This document shows, in pieces, positions 51,742 through 62,917 of a DNA stretch of 64,000 nucleotides. A model generated the notes under the pieces. The model did not search any database and had not been told where the DNA came from. It saw only the letters and a program-made list of their open reading frames with translations. This DNA comes from Streptomyces novaecaesareae (GTDB taxonomy: Bacteria > Actinomycetota > Actinomycetes > Streptomycetales > Streptomycetaceae). The translations under genes were made by a program, and so were the position numbers. Location: assembly GCF_000716875.1 (NCBI RefSeq), contig NZ_JNWQ01000022.1:1-64000 (forward strand), written 5' to 3'. Position 1 is the first letter of the stretch. Every line of letters begins with the position of its first letter.

Positions 51742-54251
51742 CGATCACAGAGCCAACCGCCTCCACGGGAGAGAAGCCCGCGGTCGAACTGGTCACGCTC
51801 ACCATCGACGGCGTCGAAGTGCAGGTCCCCAAGGGGACGTTGGTGATCCGGGCGGCCGAGACCATCGGCACCCAGATCCCGCGCTTCTGCGACCACCCGC
51901 TGCTCGACCCGGCCGGCGCCTGCCGCCAGTGCATCGTCGAGATCGAGGGCCAGCGCAAGCCGGTCGCCTCCTGCACCATCCCGGTGGCCGAGGGCATGGT
52001 GGTGCGCACCCAGCTCAGCTCGCCGGTGGCCGAGAAGGCGCAGCGCGGCGTCATGGAGCTGCTGCTGATCAACCACCCGCTGGACTGCCCGGTCTGCGAC
52101 AAGGGCGGCGAGTGCCCGCTGCAGAACCAGGCGATGTCCAGCGGCGCCGCCGACTCCCGCTTCGAGGGCATGAAGCGCACCTACGAGAAGCCGGTGCCGA
52201 TCAGCAGCCAGGTGCTGCTGGACCGCGAGCGCTGCGTGCTGTGCGCGCGCTGCACCCGCTTCTCGCAGCAGATCGCCGGGGACCCGTTCATCGACCTGGT
52301 CGAGCGCGGGGCGCTGCAGCAGGTCGGCACCGGCGAGGGGGACGACTTCGAGTCCTACTTCTCCGGGAACACCATCCAGATCTGCCCGGTGGGCGCGCTG
52401 ACCTCGGCGGCCTACCGGTTCCGCTCGCGCCCCTTCGACCTGGTCTCCTCGCCGAGCGTGTGCGAGCACTGCTCGGCGGGCTGCGCGCAGCGCACCGACC
52501 ACCGGCGCGGCAAGGTGCTGCGCCGGCTGGCGGGCGAGGACCCGGCGGTGAACGAGGAGTGGAACTGCGACAAGGGCCGCTTCGCCTTCCGCTACGCCCA
52601 GCAGCGGGACCGGCTGACCACCCCGCTGGTGCGGGTGGACGGCGAGCTGGTGCCGGCCTCCTGGCCGGAGGCGCTGGCCCGGGCCGCCGAGGGACTGCGC
52701 GGCGCCCGGACGGGTGTGCTGGCGGGCGGCCGGGTGACGGTCGAGGACGCGTACGCGTACGCCAAGTTCGCCAGGGTGGTGCTGGGCACCAACGACGTGG
52801 ACTTCCGGGCCCGCCCGCACAGCGGCGAGGAGGCGGACTTCCTGGCCGCGGCGGTCGCCGGGCGCGGGGTGGACGTGGACGGCTCGGGCGTGACGTACGA
52901 GCGGCTGGAGCAGGCGCCGGTGGTGCTGCTGGCGGGCTTCGAGCCGGAGGAGGAGTCGCCGATCGTCTTCCTGCGGCTGCGCAAGGCGGTCCGCGGCCGC
53001 GGCCTGAAGGTGTTCTCGGTGGCGGCGTTCGGCTCCCGGGGCCTGGCCAAGCTGCGCGGCGCGCTGCTGCCGGCCGCGCCGGGCACCGAGGCGGAGTGGT
53101 TCGGGGCGCTGGCGGCAGACGAGCCGCTGAACGACGAGGCGGGCCGGGCGGCGGAACTGCTGCGCGCGCCGGGCGCGGTGGTCCTGGTGGGCGAGCGGCT
53201 GGCCGCCGTCCCGGGTGCGCTGACGGCGGTGCTGCGGCTGGCGCACGCGACGGGCGCGCAGCTCGCGTGGGTGCCGCGCCGGGCGGGTGAGCGCGGGGCC
53301 GTGGAGGCGGGCGTGCTGCCGGGCCTGCTGCCCGGGGGCCGTCCGGTGGCCGCTCCGGCGGCGCGGGCGGAGGCGGCCGCGGCGTGGGGCGTGGCGGAGC
53401 TGCCGTCCCGGCCGGGCCGGGACACCGACCAGATCCTGGCGGCGGCGGCGCAGGGCGAGTTGGAGGCGCTGCTGGTCGGCGGTGTGGACCCGGACGACCT
53501 GCCGGACCCGGCGCTGGCGGACGAGGCGCTGGCGGCGGTGCCGTTCGTGGTGTCGCTGGAGCTGCGGCCCTCCGCGGTGACGGCGCGCGCGGACGTGGTG
53601 CTGCCGGTGGCGGCGGTCGCGGAGAAGGCCGGCACCTTCCTGGACTGGGAGGGCCGGGTGCGGATGTTCGAGGCGGCGCTCAAACCGGACCAGCAGATGG
53701 GCCGTCACGTGCAGTCGGACCTGCGGGTGCTGACCATGCTGGCGGACGCGCTGGGGCACCGGCTGGGCCTGCCGGACGTCCGGGCGGCGCGGCTGGAGCT
53801 GGACGCCTTCACCCCCTGGGAGGGGGACCGCGCGGCCGACCCGGCGGCGCACCCCGGCCTGCTGCCGCGGCCGGCCACCGGCCAGGCGGTGCTGGCGGGT
53901 TGGCGTCAGCTGCTGGACAACGGGGTGCTGCAGCAGGGCGATCCGCACCTGGCGGGCACCCGGCACCCGGCGGTGGCCCGGATCTCGGCCGAGACGGCCA
54001 AGGAGATCGGCGCCGAGGCGGCCACCGCGCTGCGGCTGACCGGCCCGGCCGGCTCGCTGACCCTGCCGCTGGAGGTCACCGGATCGATCCCGGACCGCAC
54101 GGTCTGGATCCCGCTCAACTCCACGCCGGGCGGCGCCCAGCGGGCGCTCGGCACCACCGTCGGCCACCTGGTGACGATCGCCGCGGCCGCGGCCGAGCCG
54201 GCGGCGCAGGCCCCGGCCGGGGCGACCACGGGTGAAGGGGAGGACCGATGA
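51738..54251 (+). CDS. nuoG: NADH-quinone oxidoreductase subunit G
   Basis: An 837-residue iron-sulfur subunit. The N terminus is a [2Fe-2S] ferredoxin domain ([17 protein letters not shown]), then [14 protein letters not shown] and [14 protein letters not shown] with further Cys residues for the 4Fe clusters. A molybdopterin-oxidoreductase-like domain without cofactor motifs fills the rest, starting with [17 protein letters not shown]. It bridges NuoF/E to NuoI. GTG 51738 overlaps the nuoF stop. Confidence 0.95.
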   Translation: MTITEPTASTGEKPAVELVTLTIDGVEVQVPKGTLVIRAAETIGTQIPRFCDHPLLDPAGACRQCIVEIEGQRKPVASCTIPVAEGMVVRTQLSSPVAEKAQRGVMELLLINHPLDCPVCDKGGECPLQNQAMSSGAADSRFEGMKRTYEKPVPISSQVLLDRERCVLCARCTRFSQQIAGDPFIDLVERGALQQVGTGEGDDFESYFSGNTIQICPVGALTSAAYRFRSRPFDLVSSPSVCEHCSAGCAQRTDHRRGKVLRRLAGEDPAVNEEWNCDKGRFAFRYAQQRDRLTTPLVRVDGELVPASWPEALARAAEGLRGARTGVLAGGRVTVEDAYAYAKFARVVLGTNDVDFRARPHSGEEADFLAAAVAGRGVDVDGSGVTYERLEQAPVVLLAGFEPEEESPIVFLRLRKAVRGRGLKVFSVAAFGSRGLAKLRGALLPAAPGTEAEWFGALAADEPLNDEAGRAAELLRAPGAVVLVGERLAAVPGALTAVLRLAHATGAQLAWVPRRAGERGAVEAGVLPGLLPGGRPVAAPAARAEAAAAWGVAELPSRPGRDTDQILAAAAQGELEALLVGGVDPDDLPDPALADEALAAVPFVVSLELRPSAVTARADVVLPVAAVAEKAGTFLDWEGRVRMFEAALKPDQQMGRHVQSDLRVLTMLADALGHRLGLPDVRAARLELDAFTPWEGDRAADPAAHPGLLPRPATGQAVLAGWRQLLDNGVLQQGDPHLAGTRHPAVARISAETAKEIGAEAATALRLTGPAGSLTLPLEVTGSIPDRTVWIPLNSTPGGAQRALGTTVGHLVTIAAAAAEPAAQAPAGATTGEGEDR

Positions 54252-55579
54252 CAACTCCGCAGCCGTACGAGACGCTCCACTTCTTCGGCCAGGACCCGTG
54301 GTGGCTGGTCCTGTTGAAGGCGGTGTTCTGCTTCGCGTTCCTGGTCCTGACGGTGCTGGTCGCGATCGTCTGGGAGCGCAAGGTGGTGGCCTGGATGCAG
54401 CTGCGCATCGGGCCGAACCGGCACGGGCCGTGGGGCATGCTGCAGTCGCTGGCGGACGGCGTGAAGCTGGCGCTGAAGGAAGACCTGGTGGTCAAGGGCG
54501 CGGACAAGGTGGTCTACATCCTGGCCCCGATCGTCTGTGCCATCCCCGCGTTCATGGCCTTCGCGGTGATCCCGTTCGGCCCGGCCGGCAACGAGGTGTC
54601 GATCTTCGGCACCCGGACGGCGATGCAGCTGACCGACTTCCCGGTCGCGCTGCTGTACATCCTGGCCACCGCCTCGATCGGCATCTACGGCATCGTGCTG
54701 GCGGGTTGGTCCTCCGGGTCGACGTACCCGCTGCTGGGCGGGCTGCGTTCGGCCGCGCAGATGATCAGCTACGAGATCGCGATGGGTCTGTCCTTCGCGG
54801 CGGTGTTCATCTACTCGGGGTCGATGTCGACCTCGGAGATCGTGGCGCACCAGCAGCCGACGTGGTTCGCGGCGCTGCTGCCGGTGTCCTTCATCGTCTA
54901 CGTCATCTCGATGGTCGGGGAGACCAACCGGGCGCCGTTCGACCTGCCGGAGGCCGAGGGCGAGCTGGTCGGCGGCTTCAACACCGAGTACTCCTCGCTG
55001 AAGTTCGCGATGTTCATGCTGGCCGAGTACGTGAACATGGTGACGGTCTCGGCGGTGGCCTCGACCCTCTTCCTGGGCGGCTGGCGGGCGCCGTGGCCGG
55101 TGTCGACCTTCTGGGAGGGCGCCAACCACGGCTGGTGGCCGATGCTGTGGATCACGCTGAAGATCCAGCTGCTGCTGTTCTTCTTCATCTGGCTGCGCGG
55201 CACGCTGCCCCGGTTCCGCTACGACCAGTTCATGAAGCTGGGCTGGAAGGTGCTGATCCCGGTCTCGCTGGTGTGGCTGGTGCTGATCGCGAGCGTGCGG
55301 GCGCTGCGCAACGAGGGCTACGGCTTCGGCGAGGTGGTGCTGTACGTGGGCGCCCCGGTCGGTGCGGTGCTGTTGCTGGCGCTGCTGCGGGACTTCCTGA
55401 GGAAGCAGCCCGAGGCCGAGGAGGCGCCTCCCGGGGGCGAGTTCGATCCGATGGCCGGCGGCTACCCCGTCCCGCCGCTGCCCGGCCAGGAGCTCCCGCC
55501 GGTGCCCCGCAGGCGCAGCCGCGCCCCGAAGCAACTCCAGGACGCCCTCAACGGGGCCGACCATTCCGAAGGGAGCTGA
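54248..55579 (+). CDS. nuoH: NADH-quinone oxidoreductase subunit H
   Basis: A 443-residue membrane subunit with eight helices that forms the quinone channel. Signatures include [19 protein letters not shown] and [17 protein letters not shown]. The C-terminal ~70 residues are a Pro/Arg-rich cytoplasmic extension. Its ATG overlaps the nuoG stop by 4 nt. Confidence 0.96.
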   Translation: MTTPQPYETLHFFGQDPWWLVLLKAVFCFAFLVLTVLVAIVWERKVVAWMQLRIGPNRHGPWGMLQSLADGVKLALKEDLVVKGADKVVYILAPIVCAIPAFMAFAVIPFGPAGNEVSIFGTRTAMQLTDFPVALLYILATASIGIYGIVLAGWSSGSTYPLLGGLRSAAQMISYEIAMGLSFAAVFIYSGSMSTSEIVAHQQPTWFAALLPVSFIVYVISMVGETNRAPFDLPEAEGELVGGFNTEYSSLKFAMFMLAEYVNMVTVSAVASTLFLGGWRAPWPVSTFWEGANHGWWPMLWITLKIQLLLFFFIWLRGTLPRFRYDQFMKLGWKVLIPVSLVWLVLIASVRALRNEGYGFGEVVLYVGAPVGAVLLLALLRDFLRKQPEAEEAPPGGEFDPMAGGYPVPPLPGQELPPVPRRRSRAPKQLQDALNGADHSEGS

Positions 55580-55585
55580 ACCGAG

Positions 55586-56251
55586 ATGTCGTCCGACCAG
55601 TCCGACCGAACAGACCGTTCCGGCCGTTCCGACCGAACGGACCGTACGGACCGTACGGACCGTACGGACCGGCCCGAGCGGGCCGACCGGCCGTCGGTGC
55701 TCGGCCCGGCCGCCGGCTTCGGCGTGACCTTCAAGGCCATGTTCAAGAAGCGGCTCACCGAGCAGTACCCGGAGCAGAAGAAGCCCACCGCTCCGCGCTT
55801 CCACGGCCGACACCAGCTGAACCGGCACCCGGACGGCCTGGAGAAGTGCGTCGGCTGCGAGCTGTGCGCGTGGGCGTGCCCGGCCGACGCCATCTACGTG
55901 GAGGGCGCGGACAACCGGGACGAGGAGCGCTACTCGCCGGGCGAGCGCTACGGCGCGGTGTACCAGATCAACTACGCCCGCTGCATCCTGTGCGGGCTGT
56001 GCATCGAGGCCTGCCCGACCCGCGCGCTGACCATGACCAACGAGTACGAGCTGGCCGACTCCTCCCGGCGGGATCTGATCTTCACCAAGGAGCAGCTGCT
56101 GGTGGGCCTGTCCGAGGGCATGGTCGACACCCCGCACGCGATCTTCCCGGGGACCGACGAGGGCGCGTACTACCGGGGCGAGATCACCGCGGCGGCGCCG
56201 GGGACGGTCCAGCAGGAGCGCACCGACCGGGAGAAGGAGGCGCAGCAATGA
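55586..56251 (+). CDS. nuoI: NADH-quinone oxidoreductase subunit I with repeat N terminus
   Basis: A 221-residue subunit with two [4Fe-4S] ferredoxin motifs, [12 protein letters not shown] and [12 protein letters not shown], which pass electrons to NuoB. The first ~35 residues are repeats of DRTDRT and SDRS encoded by a 9-nt tandem repeat near 55613-55672, unusual for this subunit. The stop overlaps nuoJ. Confidence 0.95.
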   Translation: MSSDQSDRTDRSGRSDRTDRTDRTDRTDRPERADRPSVLGPAAGFGVTFKAMFKKRLTEQYPEQKKPTAPRFHGRHQLNRHPDGLEKCVGCELCAWACPADAIYVEGADNRDEERYSPGERYGAVYQINYARCILCGLCIEACPTRALTMTNEYELADSSRRDLIFTKEQLLVGLSEGMVDTPHAIFPGTDEGAYYRGEITAAAPGTVQQERTDREKEAQQ

Positions 56252-57147
56252 CCTCGTACCTCGCGGAAGCGACCGGGACGACCTCCACGGGTGAGGCCGT
56301 CCAGTTCTGGGTGCTCGCGGTGATCGCGGTCGGCGGCGCGCTCGGCATGGTGCTGATGCGCCGGGCCGTGCACAGCGCGCTCTGCCTGGCGGCCACCATG
56401 CTGGCGCTGGCGGTCTGTTACATGGCGCAGGGCGCGGTGTTCCTGGGCGTGGTGCAGATCGTGGTCTACACCGGCGCGATCATGATGCTCTTCCTGTTCG
56501 TGGTGATGCTGGTCGGTGTCACCAGCGAGGACTCCCTGAAGGAGCAGTTGAAGGGGCAGCGGATCGCCGCGGCGCTGTGCGGGCTGGGCTTCGGCGTGCT
56601 GCTGATCGCCGGGATCGCCAACGCGAGGCTGGACCACTTCACCGGCCTGTCCGAGGCGAACGCCGAGGGCAACGTGCCAGGCCTGGCACGGCTGATCTTC
56701 ACCCGGTACGTGTGGGCCTTCGAGGTCACCGGCGCGCTGCTGATCACCGCGGCGATCGGCGCGATGGTGCTGACCCACCGCGAGCACGTGAAGGCGCCGA
56801 AGACCCAGCGCGAGCTGGCCGCCCAGCGGGTCAAGGACAACATCCAGCTGCCGCCGCTGCCGGCGCCGGGCGTGTACGCGCGGCACAACGCGGTGGACGT
56901 GCCGGCGCTGCTGCCGGACGGCACGATCGCCGAGGACTCGGTGATGGCGACGCTGCGCGAGCGCGGCCAGATCCGGGACGTCAGCCAGGCGATGCTGCAG
57001 CGGATGGCGGAGCTGGAGAACAGCACGGCGGACTGGCTGGGCCGTCCGTCCTCGGAGCGGCCGGCGGTGACCGGTCCGCGCAAGTCGCTGGAGCAGGTGG
57101 CGGCGAACGGCAGGGACGGCCAGGCCGACGAGGAGGGCGTGGAGTGA
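56248..57147 (+). CDS. nuoJ: NADH-quinone oxidoreductase subunit J
   Basis: A 299-residue membrane subunit with five helices in the first ~180 residues; the conserved stretch is [19 protein letters not shown]. The ~120-residue cytoplasmic C-terminal part is an actinobacterial extension with [20 protein letters not shown]. It overlaps nuoI (ATGA) and nuoK (GTGA). Confidence 0.95.
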   Translation: MTSYLAEATGTTSTGEAVQFWVLAVIAVGGALGMVLMRRAVHSALCLAATMLALAVCYMAQGAVFLGVVQIVVYTGAIMMLFLFVVMLVGVTSEDSLKEQLKGQRIAAALCGLGFGVLLIAGIANARLDHFTGLSEANAEGNVPGLARLIFTRYVWAFEVTGALLITAAIGAMVLTHREHVKAPKTQRELAAQRVKDNIQLPPLPAPGVYARHNAVDVPALLPDGTIAEDSVMATLRERGQIRDVSQAMLQRMAELENSTADWLGRPSSERPAVTGPRKSLEQVAANGRDGQADEEGVE

Positions 57148-57443
57148 ATCCGGTCAACTACCTGTATCTCGCAGCCCTGTTGTTCACCATCGGGGCCGCG
57201 GGCGTGCTGATCCGGCGAAACGCGATCGTGCTGTTCATGTGCGTGGAGCTGATGCTGAACGCCTCGAACCTGGCGCTGGTGACCTTCTCCCGGCTGCACG
57301 GGACCTTGGACGGACAGATCATCGCGTTCTTCACGATGGTGGTCGCGGCGGCCGAGGTCGTGGTCGGCCTCGCCATCATCGTCTCCATCTTCCGGACCAG
57401 GCACTCCGCTTCGGTCGACGACAGCAATCTGATGAAGCTGTAG
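57144..57443 (+). CDS. nuoK: NADH-quinone oxidoreductase subunit K
   Basis: A 99-residue membrane subunit with three helices. The second helix carries [14 protein letters not shown] and the third [13 protein letters not shown], each with the conserved Glu used in proton transfer. It starts at GTG 57144, overlapping the nuoJ stop. Confidence 0.96.
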   Translation: MNPVNYLYLAALLFTIGAAGVLIRRNAIVLFMCVELMLNASNLALVTFSRLHGTLDGQIIAFFTMVVAAAEVVVGLAIIVSIFRTRHSASVDDSNLMKL

Positions 57444-57457
57444 GCGGAGGGCCTTCG

Positions 57458-59371
57458 GTGAACTCTCTCATTCCGCTGCTGGTGGCGGCTCCACTGGCCG
57501 GCGCCGCCCTGCTGCTGCTCGGCGGCCGGGCGCTGGACCGGTTCGGCCACTGGCTGGCCACCGCGCTCGCGGCGCTCTCGTTCGGCTTCGGCCTGGCGCT
57601 GTTCTCGGACCTGCTCGGCCGTGACGCCGAGCACCGGACGGTCACCAAGCACCTGTTCAGCTGGATCCCGGTGAACGGCTTCCAGGCCGACTTCACGTTC
57701 CGGCTCGATCAGCTGTCGATGACCTTCGTCCTGCTGATCACCGGCGTCGGCACGCTGATCCACCTCTACTCGGTCGGCTACATGGCGCACGACGAGCGCC
57801 GCCGCCGCTTCTTCGCGTACCTGAACCTCTTCCTGGCCGCCATGCTGCTGCTGGTGGTCGCCGACAACTACCTGCTGCTGTACTTCGGTTGGGAGGGCGT
57901 GGGCCTGGCCTCGTACCTGCTGATCGGCTTCTGGCAGCACAAGCCGAGTGCGGCGACGGCGGCGAAGAAGGCGTTCATCGTCAACCGGGTCGGCGACATG
58001 GGCCTGTCGATCGCGATCATGCTGATGTTCGCCGAGTTCGGCTCCTTCGCCTTCGGCCCGATCCTCGGTTCAGAAGGCGCGGCCGGCGGCGCCCACCAGG
58101 CGAGCGAGGGCAAGCTGACGGCGATCGGCCTGATGCTGCTGCTGGCGGCCTGCGGCAAGTCGGCGCAGGTGCCGCTGCAGTCCTGGCTCGGGGACGCCAT
58201 GGAGGGCCCGACCCCGGTGTCGGCGCTGATCCACGCGGCCACCATGGTGACCGCCGGCGTCTACCTGATCACCCGCTCCTCGGCGATCTTCGACCTGGCG
58301 CCGGACGCGCAGACCGCCGTGGTGGTGGTCGGCGCGGTCACGCTGCTGTTCGGTGCGATCGTCGGTTGCGCCAAGGACGACATCAAGAAGGCGCTGGCCG
58401 GCTCGACCATGTCGCAGATCGGCTACATGGTGCTGGCGGCCGGGCTCGGCCCGATCGGCTACGCCTTCGCGATCATGCACCTGGTGACCCACGGCTTCTT
58501 CAAGGCCGGGCTGTTCCTCGGCGCCGGGTCGGTCATGCACGGCATGAACGACGAGGTGAACATGCGTCACTACGGCGGCCTGCGGAAGTACATGCCGGTC
58601 ACCTTCGTCACCTTCGGCCTCGGCTACCTGGCGATCATCGGCTTCCCCGGGCTGTCCGGCTTCTTCTCCAAGGACAAGATCATCGAGGCGGCCTTCGCCA
58701 AGGGCGGCACCGAGGGCTGGATCCTCGGCCTGTGCGCGCTGGTCGGCGCCGCCGTCACCGCGTTCTACATGACGCGGGTGATGGTGCTGACCTTCTTCGG
58801 CGAGAAGCGCTGGCAGCCGGACGAGGAGGGCAACGCCCCGCACCCGCACGAGTCGCCGAAGACGATGACCGTCCCGATGGTCCTGCTGGCCTTCGGCTCG
58901 GTCTTCGCGGGCGGGCTGTTCGCCTTCAACGACTCCTTCCTGAAGTGGCTGGAGCCGGTCACCGGGCACGAGGAGGGCAACTCGCCGCTCGCCCCGCTGA
59001 CCGTCACCCTGCTGACCACGGCCTGCATGCTGGCCGGCGTCGCCCTGGCGTACCTGGTGTACGGGCGCTCGCCCGTCCCGGTGGTGCCGCCGGTCGGCTC
59101 CCCGCTCACCCGGGCCGCCCGCCGCGACCTGCTGCAGGACGACTTCAACCACGCGGTGCTGGTCCGGCCTGGCTCGGCCCTCACCGCGACGCTGGTCTAC
59201 TTCGACAGCCGCGGCCTGGACGGCTTCGTCAACGGACTGGCCGCCACGATCGGGGGCCTGTCCGGCCGGCTGCGGCGGGTCCAGAACGGCTTCGTCCGCT
59301 CGTACGCGCTCTCCATGTTCGGCGGCACGCTGGTGCTGGTCGCCACGACTCTCCTGATGAGGTCCGTCTGA
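57458..59371 (+). CDS. nuoL: NADH-quinone oxidoreductase subunit L
   Basis: A 637-residue antiporter-like subunit with about 14-16 helices and a long lateral C-terminal helix. Signatures include [38 protein letters not shown] and [15 protein letters not shown], with the Lys and Glu of the proton path. It starts at GTG 57458 with GGCGGAGG upstream. Confidence 0.96.
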   Translation: MNSLIPLLVAAPLAGAALLLLGGRALDRFGHWLATALAALSFGFGLALFSDLLGRDAEHRTVTKHLFSWIPVNGFQADFTFRLDQLSMTFVLLITGVGTLIHLYSVGYMAHDERRRRFFAYLNLFLAAMLLLVVADNYLLLYFGWEGVGLASYLLIGFWQHKPSAATAAKKAFIVNRVGDMGLSIAIMLMFAEFGSFAFGPILGSEGAAGGAHQASEGKLTAIGLMLLLAACGKSAQVPLQSWLGDAMEGPTPVSALIHAATMVTAGVYLITRSSAIFDLAPDAQTAVVVVGAVTLLFGAIVGCAKDDIKKALAGSTMSQIGYMVLAAGLGPIGYAFAIMHLVTHGFFKAGLFLGAGSVMHGMNDEVNMRHYGGLRKYMPVTFVTFGLGYLAIIGFPGLSGFFSKDKIIEAAFAKGGTEGWILGLCALVGAAVTAFYMTRVMVLTFFGEKRWQPDEEGNAPHPHESPKTMTVPMVLLAFGSVFAGGLFAFNDSFLKWLEPVTGHEEGNSPLAPLTVTLLTTACMLAGVALAYLVYGRSPVPVVPPVGSPLTRAARRDLLQDDFNHAVLVRPGSALTATLVYFDSRGLDGFVNGLAATIGGLSGRLRRVQNGFVRSYALSMFGGTLVLVATTLLMRSV

Positions 59372-59408
59372 TGGACAAGGAATCCACAACCCGCAGGGGA
59401 GGAGCGGC

Positions 59409-61028
59409 ATGAGTGCGTTGCTGAGTGCCACCTGTGCCGTCCCGGCGGCCGGCGCGGTGCTGACCGCCGCCCTGCCCGCCGGGTCGTCCGAGTCCCGGCG
59501 CCGGGCCACCAAGGCCGTCGCCCTGGGCGTCTCGGCCGTCACCCTGGTGCTGGCCGCCGTGGTGGCGGCGCGGTTCGAGCCGCACGGCGACCGCTACCAG
59601 CTGACCGAGTCGTACAGCTGGATCCGCTCCTTCGGGATCACCTTCTCGCTCGGCGTGGACGGCATCGGCGCCGTCCTCGCCCTGCTCACCGCCGTCCTGG
59701 TGCCGATGGTGATGCTGGCCTCCTGGCACGACGCCGACCCGGGGCCGGCGGGCCCCGACGGGACCTTCGAGAACCGCAGGCGCACCCAGGCCTTCTTCGC
59801 CCTGATCCTGGCGGTGGAGGCGATGGTGATCGTCTCCTTCTACGCCACCGACGTCTTCCTGTTCTACGTGTTCTTCGAAGCGATGCTGATCCCGATGTAC
59901 TTCCTCATCGGCGGCTTCGGGGACCGGGCGGGCGGCCCCGAGTCGGCGCGTCAGCGCTCCTACGCGGCCGTGAAGTTCCTGCTCTACAACCTGCTCGGCG
60001 GCCTGGTGATGCTGGCCGCCGTGATCGGCCTGTACGTGGTCGCGCAGGACCAGGGCTTCGGCACCTTCGACCTGCCGACCCTGGCCTCGGCCGTCGCCGA
60101 CGGGAAGCTGCAGCTGTCCGGCACCGCCGAGAAGGCGCTGTTCCTGGGCTTCTTCTTCGCCTTCGCGGTGAAGGCCCCGCTGTGGCCGCTGCACACCTGG
60201 CTGCCGAACGCGATGGGCGAGGCCACCGCCGGTACGGCGGTGCTGATCACCGCCGTGGTGGACAAGGTCGGCACCTTCGCGATGCTGCGCTTCTGCCTCG
60301 GGCTGTTCCCGCACGCCTCGAAGACCTTCGCCCCGGCGATCCTGGTCCTCGCGCTGGTCGGGATCGTCTACGGCGCGCTGCTGGCGGTCGGCCAGAAGGA
60401 CATCAAGCGGCTGGTCGCCTACGCCTCGATCTCGCACTTCGGCTTCATCATCATGGGCATCTTCGCCCTGACCAGCCAGGGGCAGAGCGGCGCGACCCTC
60501 TACATGGTCAACCACGGCCTCTCCACCGCCGCGTGGATGCTGGTGGCCGGCTTCCTGATCTCCCGCCGCGGCTCGCGGCTGATCGCCGACTACGGCGGCG
60601 TGCAGAAGGTCGCCCCGGTGCTCGCCGGGACCTTCCTGATCGGCAGCCTGGCGACCCTGTCGCTGCCCGGCCTGGCCCCGTTCGTCAGCGAGTTCCTGGT
60701 GCTGGTGGGCACCTTCACCCGCTACCCGGCGATCGGGATCGTCGCGACCTTCGGCATCGTGCTGGCCGCGCTGTACGCCCTGCTGCTGTACCAGCGCACC
60801 ATGACCGGCCCGGTGAAGGACGGGGTGCGCACGATGCCCGACCTCAAGGCCCGCGAACTCGCCGTGGTCGCCCCGCTGGTGGCGCTGACCGTCCTGCTCG
60901 GCGTCTACCCCAAGCCGCTCACCGACCTGGTCAACCCCTCGGTGAACGCGACGCTGTCGCAGGTCCACGAGACCGACCCGGCGCCGGCCCACCCGGTCGC
61001 CGCCACCTCAGGAGGTGAGCAGAAGTGA
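59409..61028 (+). CDS. nuoM: NADH-quinone oxidoreductase subunit M
   Basis: A 539-residue antiporter-like proton-pumping subunit with about 14 helices. Key segments are FFEAMLIPMYFLIGGFG (conserved Glu), PLWPLHTWLPNAMGEA and QKDIKRLVAYASISHFGF. The ATG at 59409 follows GGGGAGG. Its stop overlaps nuoN. Confidence 0.96.
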   Translation: MSALLSATCAVPAAGAVLTAALPAGSSESRRRATKAVALGVSAVTLVLAAVVAARFEPHGDRYQLTESYSWIRSFGITFSLGVDGIGAVLALLTAVLVPMVMLASWHDADPGPAGPDGTFENRRRTQAFFALILAVEAMVIVSFYATDVFLFYVFFEAMLIPMYFLIGGFGDRAGGPESARQRSYAAVKFLLYNLLGGLVMLAAVIGLYVVAQDQGFGTFDLPTLASAVADGKLQLSGTAEKALFLGFFFAFAVKAPLWPLHTWLPNAMGEATAGTAVLITAVVDKVGTFAMLRFCLGLFPHASKTFAPAILVLALVGIVYGALLAVGQKDIKRLVAYASISHFGFIIMGIFALTSQGQSGATLYMVNHGLSTAAWMLVAGFLISRRGSRLIADYGGVQKVAPVLAGTFLIGSLATLSLPGLAPFVSEFLVLVGTFTRYPAIGIVATFGIVLAALYALLLYQRTMTGPVKDGVRTMPDLKARELAVVAPLVALTVLLGVYPKPLTDLVNPSVNATLSQVHETDPAPAHPVAATSGGEQK

Positions 61029-62662
61029 GTGCCATCGCAGTGCTCGCCGCCGCCGGCGGCAACACCCCCAGCATCCCGGCGCCGCACATCGAGTACGGCC
61101 AACTCTCCCCGATGCTGGTGGTGTTCGGCGCCGCCGTGGCCGGCATCCTGGTGGAGGCCTTCGTGCCCCGCCGGTTCCGGCACTGGACGCAGGTGACGCT
61201 CGCCCTGGCCGGGCTGGTCGGCGCCTTCGTGGCCGTGGTGGTGCTGGCCGTGCAGAGCCACGGCTTCACCAGGATCGACCTGCTGGCCATGGAGTCGGTC
61301 GCGCTGGACGGCCCGGCGCTGTTCCTGCAGGGCGTGATCCTGCTGGCCGCCGTGGTCGCGGTGCTCACCTACGCGGAGCGGAAGCTGGAGCCCAAGGCCG
61401 GCGGCCTGCCCGCGGACGCCTTCGCCGCCCAGGCCGCCGCCACCCCCGGCGGCGAGCAGGAGCGGGCCGCGCTCCGGGCCGGCTTCGCCACCAGCGAGGT
61501 CTTCCCGCTCACCATGTTCGCGGTCGGCGGCATGCTGCTGTTCCCCGCCGCCAACGACCTGTTGACGATGTTCGTGGCGCTGGAGGTCTTCTCGCTGCCG
61601 CTGTACCTGCTGTGCGCGCTGGCCCGGCGCCGCCGGCTGCTCTCCCAGGAGGCGGCGGTCAAGTACTTCCTGCTCGGTGCCTTCGCCTCGGCGTTCTTCC
61701 TGTTCGGCACCGCGCTGCTGTACGGCTACGCGGGCAGCGTGAAGCTCGGCGACATCGGGGACGTCATCTCCGGCAAGGCGATGACCACCCCCGCGCAGCT
61801 GAGCAGCACCCAGAGCGACGTGCTGGTGCTGACCGGCCTGGCGATGCTGGCGGTCGGCCTGCTGTTCAAGGTCGCCGCGGTGCCCTTCCACTCCTGGACC
61901 CCGGACGTCTACCAGGGCGCGCCGACCCCGGTGACCGGCTTCATGGCGGCGGCCACCAAGGTCGCGGCCTTCGGCGCCTTCCTGCGGCTGTTCTACGTGG
62001 CCTTCCCCGGCCTGCGGCTGGACTGGCGGCCGGTGATGTGGGGGGTGGCGATCCTCACCATGGTGGTGGGCGCGGTGCTGGCGGTGACGCAGCAGGACGT
62101 GAAGCGGCTGCTGGCGTACTCCTCGATCGCGCACGCCGGGTTCATCCTGACCGGCGTGATCGCCGTCAACAAGCAGGGCATCTCCTCGGTGTTGTTCTAC
62201 CTGCTGGCGTACTCCTTCGTGACGCTCGGTGCGTTCGCCGTGGTCACCCTGGTGCGCGACTCCAAGGGCGAGGCGACCCACCTGTCCAGCTGGGCCGGGC
62301 TCGGGCGGCGCTCGCCGCTGGTGGCGGCGGTGTTCGCGCTGTTCCTGCTGGCCTTCGCCGGGATCCCGCTGACCTCCGGGTTCACCGGGAAGTTCGCGGT
62401 CTTCCAGGCGGCGGCGAGCGGCGGGGCGACACCGCTGGTGATCGTCGGTGTGCTCAGCTCGGCGGTGGCCGCGTTCTTCTACATCCGGGTCATCGTGCTG
62501 ATGTTCTTCTCGGACCCGCAGCCGGGCGGGCCGACCGTGGCGATCCCGAGCGCCTTCACGGCGACCGCGATCGGGGTGGGGGTGGTGGTCACGCTGGGTC
62601 TCGGTCTGCTGCCGCAGTACTTCCTCGACCTGGCCTCCAAGGCCTCACTGTTCGTGCGCTGA
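61025..62662 (+). CDS. nuoN: NADH-quinone oxidoreductase subunit N
   Basis: A 545-residue antiporter-like subunit with about 14 helices. Key segments are VALEVFSLPLYLLCALARRR, PFHSWTPDVYQGAPTPVTGF and QQDVKRLLAYSSIAHAGF. It is the last gene of the operon, starts at GTG 61025 overlapping nuoM, and is followed by a terminator at 62693. Confidence 0.96.
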   Translation: MSAIAVLAAAGGNTPSIPAPHIEYGQLSPMLVVFGAAVAGILVEAFVPRRFRHWTQVTLALAGLVGAFVAVVVLAVQSHGFTRIDLLAMESVALDGPALFLQGVILLAAVVAVLTYAERKLEPKAGGLPADAFAAQAAATPGGEQERAALRAGFATSEVFPLTMFAVGGMLLFPAANDLLTMFVALEVFSLPLYLLCALARRRRLLSQEAAVKYFLLGAFASAFFLFGTALLYGYAGSVKLGDIGDVISGKAMTTPAQLSSTQSDVLVLTGLAMLAVGLLFKVAAVPFHSWTPDVYQGAPTPVTGFMAAATKVAAFGAFLRLFYVAFPGLRLDWRPVMWGVAILTMVVGAVLAVTQQDVKRLLAYSSIAHAGFILTGVIAVNKQGISSVLFYLLAYSFVTLGAFAVVTLVRDSKGEATHLSSWAGLGRRSPLVAAVFALFLLAFAGIPLTSGFTGKFAVFQAAASGGATPLVIVGVLSSAVAAFFYIRVIVLMFFSDPQPGGPTVAIPSAFTATAIGVGVVVTLGLGLLPQYFLDLASKASLFVR

Positions 62663-62692
62663 CCTTTCCGCGGGATCCGGGGCGGGGGAAGT

Positions 62693-62721
62693 GGCGGGGG
62701 AGTTCGGAAGGCTCCCCCGCC
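62693..62721 (+). terminator. Intrinsic terminator of the nuo operon
   Basis: A perfect 10-bp stem (62693-62702 with 62712-62721), a 9-nt loop and a following TTTATTT tract, 31 bp after the nuoN stop. It is the best classical Rho-independent terminator in the window. Confidence 0.88.
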
Positions 62722-62917
62722 TTTATTTCCGGCCGGATCGACCCCCACCGCCGCACGGCCCGTACAGCCGCCCTGACCAGGGCGTACGGCCCGATCACGA
62801 CAGGATCCGCACGCCCGTGCAGTGATCCACTCGCGACCGGATACCCTGCCTGTATGGCCAGCGGCGGCACTCAGGGACCAGGCCGCTAGATCGACCAGGG
62901 ACAGAGGAGTGGTCTTC

